Shown here one piece after another: positions 9,581 to 18,525 of a stretch of DNA of 33,464 bases. The stretch spans positions 1 to 33,464 of the forward strand of contig JAKDUK010000028.1 in NCBI GenBank assembly GCA_030457765.1, in the 5' to 3' direction. The position numbers and the translations under genes are program-made. Positions within the stretch are counted from its first letter, which is position 1, and each line of letters starts with the position of its first letter. The stretch comes from Marinobacter sp. (GTDB taxonomy: Bacteria > Pseudomonadota > Gammaproteobacteria > Pseudomonadales > Oleiphilaceae). The notes below the pieces were generated by a model, which was given only the letters and a program-made list of their open reading frames with translations, had not been told where the DNA came from and ran no database searches.

Positions 9581-9817
9581 CTATGAAGTGCCATCGCCTC
9601 GGACACCCAGCCGGTCGAGATACACATGCAACTCGGCCTCGCTCATGTCAACGTACTCCAGCACCCGGCCGTAGAGCATAACCGTGGGCACGTTACGGCC
9701 GTTCAGTTCTTTCCGGGTCTCATGTATCACATACAGAATAAGCCGTTCTGTGCGCGTCAGACCGTCGCGCACATCCGGAATAACCTCTAAAACAGCCTGC
9801 CATTCTTCCGGGCTCAT
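9581..9817 (-). CDS. Small hypothetical protein behind paaY
   Basis: A 78-residue acidic soluble protein beginning MSPEEWQAVLEVIPDV and containing RTERLILYVIHETRKEL and SEAELHVYLDRLGV. It is probably mostly helical, with no signal peptide, metal motif or membrane segment. I do not recognise a family. I prefer ATG 9817. A TTG at 9832 would add five residues and bring the start to 3 bp after the paaY stop. Either way it follows paaY on the same strand with almost no gap and is probably co-transcribed, so a role tied to PaaY or the phenylacetate regulon is possible but unproven. Confidence 0.65.
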   Translation of the reverse strand: MSPEEWQAVLEVIPDVRDGLTRTERLILYVIHETRKELNGRNVPTVMLYGRVLEYVDMSEAELHVYLDRLGVRGDGTS

Positions 9818-9835
9818 ATCGGCTCTACTCAAGCG

Positions 9836-10426
9836 TTACTCGTCCTTCAAATTATGACCACCTATCTGCAATGTCGGCCGATCTGCATCCACGGTGGCTA
9901 GCGGCGAGCATTCTGTCATGGTTTGCAGGCACCTTTTTGTCAGTGTCTGGTACTCGTGAGTGCCGCGCAGCTTCCAACTCACCTCTTTATCACTCAGTTG
10001 GCGCAACACTTTGGCCGGAGAGCCCACAATCAACGAAGCCGGCTCACAGGTAAAGCCGCTTTTCACAAACGCTGAGGCACCGACAATAGACCTGGTCGCG
10101 ATAACAGCTTCGTCCATAACCACGGCGTTCATTCCGACCATGGCATCTTCTTCTATCACACAACCGTGTAGCACAGCGCCATGGCCTATGTGGCCGTTCC
10201 GCCGGATGACCGCATCACGCCCGGGAAACGCATGCATCACACAGGTGTCCTGCAGGTTGGCTCCCTGCTCCATTATTATTCGGCCAAAATCCCCGCGCAA
10301 GGAGGCACAGGGCCCAACGTAGCAATCAGGCCCAACGTGTACATCGCCAATAAGCACGGCAGTAGGGTGAACATATGCCGATGGATGCACCACAGGCGTC
10401 ACACCATCAATTCGATAACAGGGCAT
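9836..10426 (-). CDS. paaY: Phenylacetic acid degradation protein PaaY (hexapeptide-repeat thioesterase)
   Basis: A 196-residue left-handed beta-helix protein of the gamma-carbonic-anhydrase-like family. The hexapeptide-repeat core runs from about residue 10 to 140 (YVHPTAVLIGDVHVGPDCYVGP onward). Likely metal ligands are the histidines in VMHAFPG and HIGHGAVLHGC. In the known pathway PaaY hydrolyses 2-hydroxycyclohepta-1,4,6-triene-1-formyl-CoA, a dead-end product formed when PaaZ runs incompletely, and so frees trapped CoA. The start at 10426 is supported by AAGGAG 6 bases upstream. The gene is divergent from paaFGHIJK across a 354-bp region. Upstream lie a TATAAA-like -10 (10460-10455, minus) and a TGATACAAAA half-site (10483-10474, minus), the same half-site seen in front of paaF and paaA. 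Confidence 0.92.
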   Translation of the reverse strand: MPCYRIDGVTPVVHPSAYVHPTAVLIGDVHVGPDCYVGPCASLRGDFGRIIMEQGANLQDTCVMHAFPGRDAVIRRNGHIGHGAVLHGCVIEEDAMVGMNAVVMDEAVIATRSIVGASAFVKSGFTCEPASLIVGSPAKVLRQLSDKEVSWKLRGTHEYQTLTKRCLQTMTECSPLATVDADRPTLQIGGHNLKDE

Positions 10427-10454
10427 AAAGCACTCCTTGTAACTTGTTTGTTTT

Positions 10455-10483
10455 TTTATATTTAAAGACTATTTTTTGTATCA
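10455..10483 (-). promoter_or_regulatory. Candidate paaY promoter with a single TGATACAAAA half-site
   Basis: On the minus strand TGATACAAAA (10483-10474) is followed by TATAAA (10460-10455), which ends 28 bases before the paaY start codon. A matching GTATCA at the 27-bp spacing used by the paaF and paaA sites is absent, so this would be at most a half-site. The surrounding 10427-10780 region otherwise holds only the paaF promoter and leader. Confidence 0.35.
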
Positions 10484-10622
10484 GGACCGATAATACACAA
10501 CTCATGGCGCGAATGAGCACAAATAGCGCGAAGCTTCGCTCTTTCTAATACTAAAGGCTAACAATAATAATCTCTATATAAATCATTAATTTATGCGTAC
10601 TTCCTTTAAGCTAACGGCAACG

Positions 10623-10661
10623 TGATACAAAAACCCGGCCAGCAATTCTTGACCGGTATCA
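10623..10661. promoter_or_regulatory. Site A: TGATAC-N27-GTATCA inverted repeat before paaF (candidate PaaX operator)
   Basis: Perfect 6-bp arms TGATAC (10623-10628) and GTATCA (10656-10661) span 39 bp. The left arm is extended as TGATACAAAA. The right arm falls directly behind the -35 element of the paaF promoter. The arm sequence and spacing are identical at the paaA site and nearly so in the livJ/paaX region. Assignment to PaaX is inference from position and from the two-arm architecture expected for a PaaX dimer. Confidence 0.6.
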
Positions 10662-10676
10662 ATTCAAACCTATACT
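10649..10676 (+). promoter_or_regulatory. Promoter of the paaFGHIJK operon
   Basis: TTGACC (10649-10654) and TATACT (10671-10676) are separated by 16 bp, each one base from the sigma70 consensus. Transcription would start near 10683, leaving a leader of about 100 bases. That leader contains a small hairpin with arms GGCGG (10695-10699) and CCGCC (10704-10708). The right arm of site A lies inside the spacer, so a bound repressor would block RNA polymerase. Confidence 0.65.
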
Positions 10677-10780
10677 CTTTGCTGAAATCGAAGAGGCGGA
10701 ACACCGCCCTGCGGAAGCCGCCTTGATAACAATCAGGCCTTACCGAAAAACCACCAAAACAACGACATGCCGGAACTGCT

Positions 10781-11554
10781 ATGCCACAGATACTGCTCTC
10801 AGAAGGGCCGGATCAAGGCGTTCGCCTGTTAACGCTTAATCGTCCAGAAGCCCTTAATGCTCTAAATACCGCACTGCTTGAAGCACTTAGCACCGAGCTG
10901 GATGCCGCTGAGGCGGACTCTGACACCCGCGCGGTAGTTATTACCGGTAGCGAACGTGCCTTTGCAGCGGGCGCAGACATCAATGAGATGGCCGCGCGTG
11001 ATCTTGTCGGCATGCTCGAAGACCCTCGTATTCAACATTGGGCACGCATCGCCCGGTTTACCAAGCCTTTGATCACGGCAGTCAACGGGTTCTGCCTGGG
11101 CGGTGGCTGCGAACTGGCTATGCACGGCGACATTATGATTGCCGGCAACAATGCCAAGTTCGGCCAGCCCGAGATCAACCTCGGAATTATGCCGGGTGCC
11201 GGCGGCACTCAGCGGCTGGTACGTGCCGTTGGGCAACAGCTGGCCATGCAAATGGTACTCACCGGCGAGGCTATCAATGCTAAAAAAGCTTTGGATAAAG
11301 GTCTTATCAGCGAAATCTGCCAACCGGAACTTACCGTTGAGCGGGCCACTGCCATCGCTCGCACCATAGCCTCCAAAGGCCCGATAGCCGTGCAACTGGC
11401 CCGCGAAGCGGTGCAGCGGGCGGAAGATATGGATCTTGCAGCGGGCATGCGGTTCGAACGCCACGCGTTCACCATTTTAGCCGCAACAGATGATCGTCGT
11501 GAGGGCCTGGAGGCCTTTCGCAACAAACGTAAGCCAGAGTTTTCCGGGCGTTAA
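10781..11554 (+). CDS. paaF: 2,3-dehydroadipyl-CoA hydratase PaaF
   Basis: A 257-residue enoyl-CoA hydratase of the crotonase fold that hydrates 2,3-didehydroadipyl-CoA to 3-hydroxyadipyl-CoA. The oxyanion-hole region AFAAGADINEM and the two catalytic glutamates, E111 in GGGCELAMHGD and E131 in GQPEINLGIMPGAGG, are present at the spacing expected for PaaF. It is the first gene of paaFGHIJK, with the same gene order as E. coli. The ribosome binding site is weak (CGGAAC), but this ATG gives the usual length and N-terminus. paaG starts 34 bp after its stop. Confidence 0.93.
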   Translation: MPQILLSEGPDQGVRLLTLNRPEALNALNTALLEALSTELDAAEADSDTRAVVITGSERAFAAGADINEMAARDLVGMLEDPRIQHWARIARFTKPLITAVNGFCLGGGCELAMHGDIMIAGNNAKFGQPEINLGIMPGAGGTQRLVRAVGQQLAMQMVLTGEAINAKKALDKGLISEICQPELTVERATAIARTIASKGPIAVQLAREAVQRAEDMDLAAGMRFERHAFTILAATDDRREGLEAFRNKRKPEFSGR

Positions 11555-11588
11555 GCCCCGGTTCCACTGCCATCACAAGGATTTTTCC

Positions 11589-12380
11589 ATGACAGAGCAG
11601 AGCGTGCTTCTCGAAATCGATCAGGGCATTGCCAAAGTCACCCTGAACCGCCCCAAAAGCCTCAACAGTTTTAATGTTGAGATGCATGAGCAAATGCGCG
11701 ATGCGCTAAAAGCCATTCGTAAAGATGACTCGGTAAGAGTGATGCTGCTCACAGGCAACGGGCGCGGCTTTTGTGCTGGCCAGGATTTAGCCGACCGCAC
11801 CGTAAAGCCGGGTGCCGAGGCCCCGGATTTGGGCTTATCCATAGAGAAATACTACAACCCGATGCTGCAGGCCATTCGAGACCTGCCTATGCCAGTCATT
11901 TGTGCGGTTAATGGCGTAGCCGCTGGTGCCGGTGCAAACATTGCGCTCGCTTGCGATATCACGCTGGCAGCACGCTCCGCTAACTTTGTTCAGGCCTTTT
12001 GCAAAATTGGTCTTATTCCCGACTCGGGCGGTACCTGGACCCTACCGCGTGCAGTCGGAATGGCCCGTGCAAAAGGTCTGGCTTTATTGGGTGACAAGCT
12101 GAGCGCCGAGAAGGCAGAACAATGGGGCATGATCTGGCAGTGCGTAGAAGACGATGCACTTCAGGACGAAGCCATGAAACTGGCTCGACACTTCTCCACT
12201 CAGCCCACCAAAGGCCTGGGAATGATCAAGCGCGCCCTGCACGCAAGTACCAACAACAGTTTTGAAGAACAAGCACTGGTAGAGCGTGACATACAGCGCC
12301 TGGCTGGCCGCACCGACGACTACCGCGAAGGCGTGGCCGCTTTTATGGAAAAGCGCACACCTGAATTCAAGGGGAAATAA
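11589..12380 (+). CDS. paaG: 2-(1,2-epoxy-1,2-dihydrophenyl)acetyl-CoA isomerase PaaG
   Basis: A 263-residue crotonase-fold isomerase that rearranges ring-1,2-epoxyphenylacetyl-CoA into the seven-membered oxepin-CoA and also shifts a double bond later in the pathway. The frame is open from 11490, but ATG 11589 is preceded by AAGGA and gives the family length. RGFCAGQDLADR forms the oxyanion hole, and D145 in IPDSGGTW is the catalytic aspartate that replaces the hydratase glutamate. This distinguishes it from the neighbouring PaaF. It ends 2 bp before paaH. Confidence 0.94.
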   Translation: MTEQSVLLEIDQGIAKVTLNRPKSLNSFNVEMHEQMRDALKAIRKDDSVRVMLLTGNGRGFCAGQDLADRTVKPGAEAPDLGLSIEKYYNPMLQAIRDLPMPVICAVNGVAAGAGANIALACDITLAARSANFVQAFCKIGLIPDSGGTWTLPRAVGMARAKGLALLGDKLSAEKAEQWGMIWQCVEDDALQDEAMKLARHFSTQPTKGLGMIKRALHASTNNSFEEQALVERDIQRLAGRTDDYREGVAAFMEKRTPEFKGK

Positions 12381-12382
12381 GC

Positions 12383-13903
12383 ATGCAGCCACTTGCCACC
12401 AACATCTCCGTTGCCGTTATAGGCGCAGGCGCCATGGGCTCGGGCATAGCGCAGGTAGCCGCACAGGCTGGCCACCGGGTATTCTTGCTCGATCAGCGTG
12501 AAGGTGCTGCAGAAGCTGGCCGCCAGAACGTTGCCAACCAGCTTCAACGCCGGGTGGATAAAGGAAAGATGGAGCAATCTGTACTGGATGAGCTTCTGGA
12601 TCGTATCCAGTCGGTTAGCGAGCTGAATGAACTGGCAGAAGCCGGTCTGGTGATTGAGGCCATTGTTGAAGATCTCGACATCAAACGCACTTTGCTGGCC
12701 AACCTTGAAGACGTTTGCGACGAAAAAGCCATTCTGGCCACCAACACCTCATCCATCTCCGTGACAGCTCTGGGCGCAAACATGAAGCACCCGGAGCGCC
12801 TGGTGGGCATGCACTTCTTTAACCCGGCGCCACTGATGGCACTGGTAGAAGTCATCAAAGGCCTGGCAACCAACGACGAGGTTGCCCAAAGTGTTTATGC
12901 CACGGCTGTCCAGTGGGGCAAGAAGCCGGTGACTGCCACCTCTACACCTGGCTTTATTGTTAACAGAGTCGCACGGCCTTTTTATGCAGAAAGTCTGCGA
13001 CTGCTGCAAGAACAAGCTACAGACAGCGCAACACTCGACGCCATCCTGCGCGAAGCCGGCAGCTTTCGCATGGGGCCATTTGAGCTGACTGATCTCATCG
13101 GCCACGACGTAAACTACGCCGTAACCTTCTCGGTTTTTAACGCCTACTATCAGGACACCCGCTTTCTGCCTTCTCTGGTTCAAAAAGAGCTGGTGGAAGC
13201 TGGCAGGCTGGGCCGCAAGAGCGGTCAGGGCTTTTATAGCTACGCCGAAGGCGCACAAAAACCCGAGCCTGCCACCGCAGAAGCTGCAAGCAGTGATGCA
13301 GACGCCCTCATTGTGGAAGGCAACCCAGGCCCGCTTGCGGCACTGGTTACCCGCCTGCGTGAAAGTGGCCTTAACGTCATCGAACGCGATGGCCCGGGGC
13401 GCCTGTGTTTTGGCGATGCTGTACTGGCTCTTACCGATGGTCGCATGGCCACCGAGCGCGCGTCGTCTGAAGCCTGCAACAACTTGATTCTTCTGGATTT
13501 GGCCTTCGATTACGCCAAGGCGAGCCGCCTGGCTATTGCCGCTGCAAACCAGGCATCCGCGCAAGCCGTGAACGACGCGTGCGCTTTGCTGCAAAAAGCG
13601 GGCATTGCCGTAAGCCAGATTTCTGACCGCCCGGGCCTGGTGGTAATGCGCACTGTTGCCACCCTGACCAACGAAGCCGCAGATGCTGTCTTGCACGGCG
13701 TGGCATCTATCAGCGATATCGACCTGGCGATGAAAGCCGGCCTGAACTACCCGGAAGGTCCGCTGCGCTGGAGCGATAACCTTGGGTTAAGCCTGCTGCA
13801 CACAGTACTGACACACATCCAGCATAGCTACGGCGAAGATCGCTACCGGCCGGCGCTACTGCTGCGGAAAAACCGGTTTGCCGAACAGGGGTTCTATTCA
13901 TGA
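12383..13903 (+). CDS. paaH: 3-hydroxyadipyl-CoA dehydrogenase PaaH
   Basis: A 506-residue NAD-dependent dehydrogenase that oxidises 3-hydroxyadipyl-CoA to 3-oxoadipyl-CoA. The N-terminal Rossmann fold shows GAGAMG at residues 14-19. The catalytic His-Glu pair is H144 (HFFNPAP) and E156 (LVEVIKG). The first dimerisation domain follows (FIVNRVARPFYAESLRLL, then GPFELTDLIGHDVNYAV). A second 3-hydroxyacyl-CoA dehydrogenase C-terminal domain (GLVVMRTVATLTNEAADAVL) ends the protein, as usual for the long PaaH/PaaC form. It is 30 or so residues longer than the E. coli protein. Its stop overlaps the paaI start in ATGA. Confidence 0.93.
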   Translation: MQPLATNISVAVIGAGAMGSGIAQVAAQAGHRVFLLDQREGAAEAGRQNVANQLQRRVDKGKMEQSVLDELLDRIQSVSELNELAEAGLVIEAIVEDLDIKRTLLANLEDVCDEKAILATNTSSISVTALGANMKHPERLVGMHFFNPAPLMALVEVIKGLATNDEVAQSVYATAVQWGKKPVTATSTPGFIVNRVARPFYAESLRLLQEQATDSATLDAILREAGSFRMGPFELTDLIGHDVNYAVTFSVFNAYYQDTRFLPSLVQKELVEAGRLGRKSGQGFYSYAEGAQKPEPATAEAASSDADALIVEGNPGPLAALVTRLRESGLNVIERDGPGRLCFGDAVLALTDGRMATERASSEACNNLILLDLAFDYAKASRLAIAAANQASAQAVNDACALLQKAGIAVSQISDRPGLVVMRTVATLTNEAADAVLHGVASISDIDLAMKAGLNYPEGPLRWSDNLGLSLLHTVLTHIQHSYGEDRYRPALLLRKNRFAEQGFYS

Positions 13904-14358
13904 GCAACGAACACCACGCACCCGATGCGCAAAAACTGGCACAAGACTGCGCTGAGTCCATGTACTCGCGGGATATGGCCAGCCAAAACCTGGGCATGAA
14001 AATTGCCCAGGTTTCTCCTGGCAAAGCCACACTGACCATGCCAGTCACCAAGATCATGATTCAGGGCCACGGTGCCTGCCACGGCGGTTATCTTTTCACC
14101 TTGGCCGATTCTGCGTTTGCCTTCGCCTGCAACACCTACAACAAGGCAACGGTAGCCTCCGGCTGCACTATCGATTACATGATTGCCGCCCGTGAAGGCG
14201 ATGTACTGACCGCCACGGCTGTGGAGCAATCCCGTGGCAATCGCACCGGCGTTTACGACATTACCCTGACCAACCAGGATGGCCACGTGGTCGCCCTGTT
14301 TCGCGGCAAGTCCTATCAGGTTCGCGGCGAAGTCATCCAGTCGGAGAACGATCAATGA
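13900..14358 (+). CDS. paaI: Hydroxyphenylacetyl-CoA thioesterase PaaI
   Basis: A 152-residue hot-dog-fold thioesterase. The family motif [20 protein letters not shown] runs across residues 57-76, with D70 in the catalytic aspartate position. PaaI hydrolyses ring-hydroxylated phenylacetyl-CoAs and other stalled intermediates, returning CoA to the pool. It overlaps both neighbours by 4 bp (ATGA at each end), a sign of translational coupling within paaFGHIJK. Confidence 0.93.
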   Translation: MSNEHHAPDAQKLAQDCAESMYSRDMASQNLGMKIAQVSPGKATLTMPVTKIMIQGHGACHGGYLFTLADSAFAFACNTYNKATVASGCTIDYMIAAREGDVLTATAVEQSRGNRTGVYDITLTNQDGHVVALFRGKSYQVRGEVIQSENDQ

Positions 14359-15602
14359 GTAACGAAAAACACCTGCAAAATGCTTACATAGTGGACGCGG
14401 TACGCACACCGGTTGGCCGCTACGGCGGTGCCCTGGCACCGGTGCGCGCCGATGATTTGGGAGCTGTTCCCATGAAAGCGTTGAAAGACCGTCACGGCGA
14501 TCTGGACTGGGCGGCCATAGACGATGTGCTATACGGATGCGCCAACCAGGCCGGCGAAGACAACCGCGATGTTGCCCGTATGTCTCTGCTACTGGCGGGC
14601 CTTCCTATCGACGTGCCAGGCAGCACGATCAACCGCCTGTGCGGCTCCGGCATGGACGCTATTGGCAGCGCCGCCCGCGCACTGCGCACGGGTGAAGCCG
14701 GCCTTATGCTGGCCGGCGGCGTGGAATCCATGTCGCGCGCGCCCTTTGTTATGGGCAAAGCCGATTCTGCATTCAGCCGCAAAGCCGAGATGTTCGACAC
14801 CACCATTGGCTGGCGTTTTGTGAATCCGTTACTGAAAAAACAGTATGGCATTCATTCCATGCCAGAAACGGCTGAGAACGTTGCTGCCGATTTCAGCATA
14901 TCCCGGGAAGATCAGGACGCCTTTGCCCTGCGCAGCCAACAGCGCACCGCGGCAGCTCAGAAGGCGGGCCATTTTGATAATGAAATCGTGCCGGTAAGTG
15001 TTCCCCGCCGTAAACAGGAACCCCTCGTGGTTGATACCGACGAGCACCCACGGGAAACCAGCCTGGAAAAACTGGCGGGCCTTGGCACACCTTTCCGTGA
15101 TGGCGGCAGCGTGACCGCTGGCAACGCTTCCGGCGTAAACGACGGCGCCTGCGCCCTGCTACTCGCCAGTGGCGATGCCTTGAAACAGCACAATCTCAAA
15201 CCCCGCGCCCGGGTCGTTGCCATGGCTACGGCTGGCGTTGAGCCGCGCATTATGGGCATGGGCCCTGCGCCGGCCACCCGCAAAGTGCTGAAGACAGCCG
15301 GGTTGGAATTGGCCGATATGGACGTGATCGAGTTGAACGAAGCCTTCGCCGCCCAGGCGTTAGCCGTGCTGCGCGATTTGGGCCTGCCAGATGATGCCGA
15401 ACACGTAAACCCTAATGGCGGCGCCATTGCCCTTGGCCATCCTCTGGGTATGAGTGGCGCACGCCTTGTTACCACGGCTTTAAATGAACTCGAGCGCCGT
15501 CATCAGCAGGGCCAAAGCGCCCGTTATGCCTTGTGCACCATGTGTATCGGTGTCGGCCAGGGCATTGCATTGATTATCGAACGCGTAGACAGCGCCGAAT
15601 AA
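14355..15602 (+). CDS. paaJ: 3-oxoadipyl-CoA/3-oxo-5,6-dehydrosuberyl-CoA thiolase PaaJ
   Basis: A 415-residue thiolase used twice in the pathway: on 3-oxo-5,6-didehydrosuberyl-CoA after PaaZ, and on 3-oxoadipyl-CoA at the end, where it gives acetyl-CoA and succinyl-CoA. The three active-site residues are visible: C96 in [13 protein letters not shown]362 in [12 protein letters not shown] and C397 in [10 protein letters not shown]. The length is slightly above the usual 400. The start overlaps the paaI stop by 4 bp. PcaF from the protocatechuate pathway is a close relative, but the operon context decides for PaaJ. Confidence 0.93.
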   Translation: MSNEKHLQNAYIVDAVRTPVGRYGGALAPVRADDLGAVPMKALKDRHGDLDWAAIDDVLYGCANQAGEDNRDVARMSLLLAGLPIDVPGSTINRLCGSGMDAIGSAARALRTGEAGLMLAGGVESMSRAPFVMGKADSAFSRKAEMFDTTIGWRFVNPLLKKQYGIHSMPETAENVAADFSISREDQDAFALRSQQRTAAAQKAGHFDNEIVPVSVPRRKQEPLVVDTDEHPRETSLEKLAGLGTPFRDGGSVTAGNASGVNDGACALLLASGDALKQHNLKPRARVVAMATAGVEPRIMGMGPAPATRKVLKTAGLELADMDVIELNEAFAAQALAVLRDLGLPDDAEHVNPNGGAIALGHPLGMSGARLVTTALNELERRHQQGQSARYALCTMCIGVGQGIALIIERVDSAE

Positions 15603-15655
15603 ATAAGCTGACCTGAAAAACACTCGGGCCAACAAGAACAAGATAGGAAACAACT

Positions 15656-16963
15656 ATGAATTTACCTATGCAAAAACTCGGAAAGCTCGACCGGATGGAA
15701 ACTGCCAGCGTGGACGAACTTCGCCACGAGCAGCTGCAGCGCCTGCGCTGGAGTGTCTGGCACGCCTATACAAACGTACCTCATTACCGTAATGCTTTCG
15801 ACGCCATTGGCTTGAAGCCAATGGACATCAACAGCTTGGAAGACATCGCCAAAATTCCGTTTACCGGTAAAGACGACTTGCGGGACAACTACCCGTTCAA
15901 CATGTTTGCAGTACCCATGAAAAAAGTTGTTCGGGTACACGCCTCCAGTGGCACCACCGGTAAACCTACCGTTGTGGGCTACACCCAAAGCGACATTGAA
16001 ACCTGGGCCGATATAGTGGCCCGTTCCATTCGTGCCAGTGGCGGTAGCGCCGGTGACAAGATTCATGTTGCCTACGGCTACGGCCTTTTTACCGGTGGCC
16101 TTGGCGCTCATTATGGCGCCGAGCGCCTGGGATGTACGGTTATCCCCATGTCTGGCGGGCAAACCGAGAAACAAGTTCAGCTAATCCAGGATTTCGAGCC
16201 GGATATCATCATGGTGACGCCGTCTTACATGCTGAACATCGCCGACGAGATGGATCGCCAGGGCATTGACCCCAAGACGCTTCCGTTGCGACTTGGGATC
16301 TTCGGAGCGGAGCCCTGGACCAACGAAATGCGCACAGAGCTGGAAAGCCGACTGGGCATTCAGGCGCTCGACATCTACGGACTGTCTGAAGTGATGGGGC
16401 CAGGCGTGGGTATGGAGTGTCTCGAAACCAAAGATGGCCCCACCATCTGGGAAGATCACTTCTACCCCGAAATCATCAATCCGGAAACCGGCGAAGTGCT
16501 GCCCGATGGCGAATACGGCGAACTGGTATTCACCTCGCTTACCAAGGTGGCGATGCCGGTACTGCGCTACCGTACCCGCGATCTTACTCGCCTGCTACCC
16601 GGTACCGCGCGCCCCATGCGTCGCATCGACAGAATTACCGGCCGCAGCGACGATATGCTGATTGTCCGTGGGGTGAATGTATTCCCCACCCAGATTGAAG
16701 AGCAGGTGCTCAAGTGCCGCGCTCTGGCCCCTCACTACGAAATTGAGGTGTACAAGAAAGGTAATCTGGACTGTGTGGATGTTCGCGTTGAACTGAAAGC
16801 CGAAGCTGAAGGCAAAGACATCAAAGAGAACGCTGCCAAGGAGCTAAGCCACCACATCAAATCCTACATAGGCATCAGCACCACGGTATACGTGCAGGAT
16901 GCTGGCACCCTCAGCCGCTCTGAAGGCAAAGCCAAGCGGGTATTTGATCGGCGCAAGGAATAA
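15656..16963 (+). CDS. paaK: Phenylacetate-CoA ligase PaaK
   Basis: A 435-residue AMP-forming ligase that activates phenylacetate to phenylacetyl-CoA and commits it to the pathway. The AMP/ATP loop SSGTTGKPTVV starts at residue 97, followed by YGLSEVMGPGVGMEC, RYRTRDLTRLLPG and the C-terminal hinge region GRSDDMLIVRGVNVFP. AGGA lies 10 bases before the ATG. It is the last gene of paaFGHIJK and is followed by a strong terminator. Confidence 0.95.
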   Translation: MNLPMQKLGKLDRMETASVDELRHEQLQRLRWSVWHAYTNVPHYRNAFDAIGLKPMDINSLEDIAKIPFTGKDDLRDNYPFNMFAVPMKKVVRVHASSGTTGKPTVVGYTQSDIETWADIVARSIRASGGSAGDKIHVAYGYGLFTGGLGAHYGAERLGCTVIPMSGGQTEKQVQLIQDFEPDIIMVTPSYMLNIADEMDRQGIDPKTLPLRLGIFGAEPWTNEMRTELESRLGIQALDIYGLSEVMGPGVGMECLETKDGPTIWEDHFYPEIINPETGEVLPDGEYGELVFTSLTKVAMPVLRYRTRDLTRLLPGTARPMRRIDRITGRSDDMLIVRGVNVFPTQIEEQVLKCRALAPHYEIEVYKKGNLDCVDVRVELKAEAEGKDIKENAAKELSHHIKSYIGISTTVYVQDAGTLSRSEGKAKRVFDRRKE

Positions 16964-16969
16964 CCCCCG

Positions 16970-17002
16970 TGGCCGGAGTGTTTAGCCACCTCACTCCGGC
17001 CA
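16970..17002 (+). terminator. Intrinsic terminator of paaFGHIJK
   Basis: A GC-rich 11-bp stem (GGCCGGAGTG at 16971-16980 with CACTCCGGCC at 16992-17001, plus the flanking T-A pair) encloses an 11-base loop and is followed at once by TTTATTTTTTC. It starts 7 bases after the paaK stop. It should insulate the lower-pathway operon from paaABCDE-Z. Confidence 0.9.
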
Positions 17003-17112
17003 TTTATTTTTTCTTCCTGTTTTGTTCACTTGAAAGCAATCATTAATTGAGAACCACTAAATGTTGTTTTTCAAATAGTTATATTTTAGACGAAAGTCTA
17101 ACAAGGCAAACA

Positions 17113-17151
17113 TGATACAAAACACCTTTCCTTGATATTTATTCAGTATCA
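17113..17151. promoter_or_regulatory. Site B: TGATAC-N27-GTATCA inverted repeat before paaA (candidate PaaX operator)
   Basis: Perfect arms TGATAC (17113-17118) and GTATCA (17146-17151) span 39 bp, exactly as in site A, and the left arm again continues as TGATACAAAA. The right arm touches the likely -10 element of the paaA promoter. An extra imperfect copy, TGATAT, lies between the arms at 17133-17138. Confidence 0.6.
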
Positions 17152-17159
17152 TATAGTAT
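17132..17159 (+). promoter_or_regulatory. Candidate promoter of paaABCDE-paaZ
   Basis: TTGATA (17132-17137) is a good -35. Possible -10 hexamers are TATAGT (17152-17157, better match but only 14 bp away) and TAGTAT (17154-17159, 16 bp away). The start codon of paaA is at 17240, giving a leader of about 75 bases. The remainder of 16964-17239 holds only the paaK terminator and A/T-rich sequence. Confidence 0.5.
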
Positions 17160-17239
17160 GAAAGCACAGCCTGTGACTCGTCGCAGGCCCTGCTGAACGC
17201 CCTCAGCAGACCTGACAAGCACTGTTCGGAGAGAGAATT

Positions 17240-18229
17240 ATGTACGCACAGATGGTTGATACCGGCACCAAGCGCCTTAAAACCCTGGAAGAGATGTCTC
17301 CCGAAGAAAGGGACTTCCAGGAAAAGGTAGACGCCGAAACCAAAATTGAAGCCAAAAACTGGATGCCTGAAGGCTACCGGAAAACCCTGGTTCGTCAGAT
17401 TTCGCAGCACGCCCACTCAGAGATCGTCGGCATGCTGCCGGAAGGTAACTGGGTAACTCGCGCGCCCACGCTGAAGCGCAAACTGCAACTGATGGCAAAA
17501 ATTCAGGATGAGGCAGGCCACGGTCTGTACCTGTACAGCTCCATGGAAACATTGGGCGCCGACCGTGACGCAGAAATTCAGAAGCTGCACGACGGTAAGG
17601 CCAAGTATTCCAGTATTTTTAACTACCCTACCCTGAACTGGGCTGACATGGGTGCCGTCGGCTGGCTGGTGGATGGTGCCGCCATCGTGAACCAGGTAGT
17701 ACTGCAGCGCACCTCTTACGGTCCGTATTCCCGCGCCATGGTGCGCATCTGTAAAGAAGAGAGCTTCCACCAGCGTCAGGGTTACCAGATTCTGCTGGAT
17801 ATGATGCGTGAAGGTACTCAGGAACAGAAAGACATGGTGCAAGACGCCATCAACCGCCTGTGGTGGCCGGCTCTGATGATGTTTGGTCCCCACGATGACG
17901 AGTCGCCTAACTCGCAGCAGTCCATGGTGTGGAAGATCAAGCGCAAGAGTAACGACGAATTACGCCAGATGTTTATCGACCAGACCGTGCCACAGCTCGA
18001 GTTCCTCGGTTGCACCGCGCCGGATCCGGATCTGAAGTGGAACGAAGAGACCGGCCATTACGATTTTGGCCCGATCAACTGGAAAGAGTTCTACGACGTG
18101 CTTAAGGGTAACGGCCCCTGCAACCGTGAGCGTATTGACACTCGTCGCAAAGCCATTGACGACGGAACCTGGGTACGGGATGCCGCCGTTGCCTACGCCG
18201 CCAAAAAACAACAGCGCGCAGCCGCATAA
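17240..18229 (+). CDS. paaA: 1,2-phenylacetyl-CoA epoxidase subunit PaaA (catalytic)
   Basis: A 329-residue carboxylate-bridged diiron oxygenase subunit that inserts one oxygen atom into the ring of phenylacetyl-CoA. Diiron-type ExxH motifs are visible at E91-H94 ([14 protein letters not shown]) and E174-H177 ([11 protein letters not shown]). GGAGAG precedes the ATG. Length and sequence agree with PaaA throughout, including the [11 protein letters not shown] tail. It forms the catalytic complex with PaaC and PaaB and receives electrons from PaaE. First gene of the upper-pathway operon. Confidence 0.96.
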   Translation: MYAQMVDTGTKRLKTLEEMSPEERDFQEKVDAETKIEAKNWMPEGYRKTLVRQISQHAHSEIVGMLPEGNWVTRAPTLKRKLQLMAKIQDEAGHGLYLYSSMETLGADRDAEIQKLHDGKAKYSSIFNYPTLNWADMGAVGWLVDGAAIVNQVVLQRTSYGPYSRAMVRICKEESFHQRQGYQILLDMMREGTQEQKDMVQDAINRLWWPALMMFGPHDDESPNSQQSMVWKIKRKSNDELRQMFIDQTVPQLEFLGCTAPDPDLKWNEETGHYDFGPINWKEFYDVLKGNGPCNRERIDTRRKAIDDGTWVRDAAVAYAAKKQQRAAA

Positions 18230-18243
18230 CAGGAGAAACAACA

Positions 18244-18525
18244 ATGTCTGAATGGCGCCTTTACGAAGTATTTGTTCGCAGCAAGCACGGCCTTAACCAC
18301 AAGCATGTCGGCAGCGTTCACGCTGCCGACAACGAAATGGCCATGGAAAACGCCCGCGAGCTATACACCCGTCGTAACGAGGGGGTAAGTATCTGGGTTG
18401 TACCTTCGGAAACCATTACTGCGTCTGCGTCGGATGAAAAAGAAATCCTGTTCGATCCGTCGGAAGACAAAGTGTACCGGCACGCTTCATTCTACAAGCT
18501 GCCCGACGAAGTCGGACACATGTGA
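18244..18525 (+). CDS. paaB: 1,2-phenylacetyl-CoA epoxidase subunit PaaB
   Basis: A 93-residue small structural subunit beginning MSEWRLYEVFVRSKHGLNHKHVGS, the standard PaaB opening, with the conserved ARELYTRRNEGVSIWVVP stretch. It bridges PaaAC dimers and helps dock the reductase. AGGAG lies upstream, and the gap to paaA is 14 bp and to paaC 11 bp. Confidence 0.95.
   Translation: MSEWRLYEVFVRSKHGLNHKHVGSVHAADNEMAMENARELYTRRNEGVSIWVVPSETITASASDEKEILFDPSEDKVYRHASFYKLPDEVGHM

Noticed and set aside
10478..10483. GTATCA near paaY as a full fourth 39-bp site
   Set aside because: The matching arm at the 27-bp spacing reads TGTTTG, not TGATAC, so only a half-site is claimed.
12749..13696. A 315-codon minus-strand open frame inside paaH
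   Set aside because: Shadow of the strongly biased paaH coding sequence. The plus-strand product has all expected motifs.
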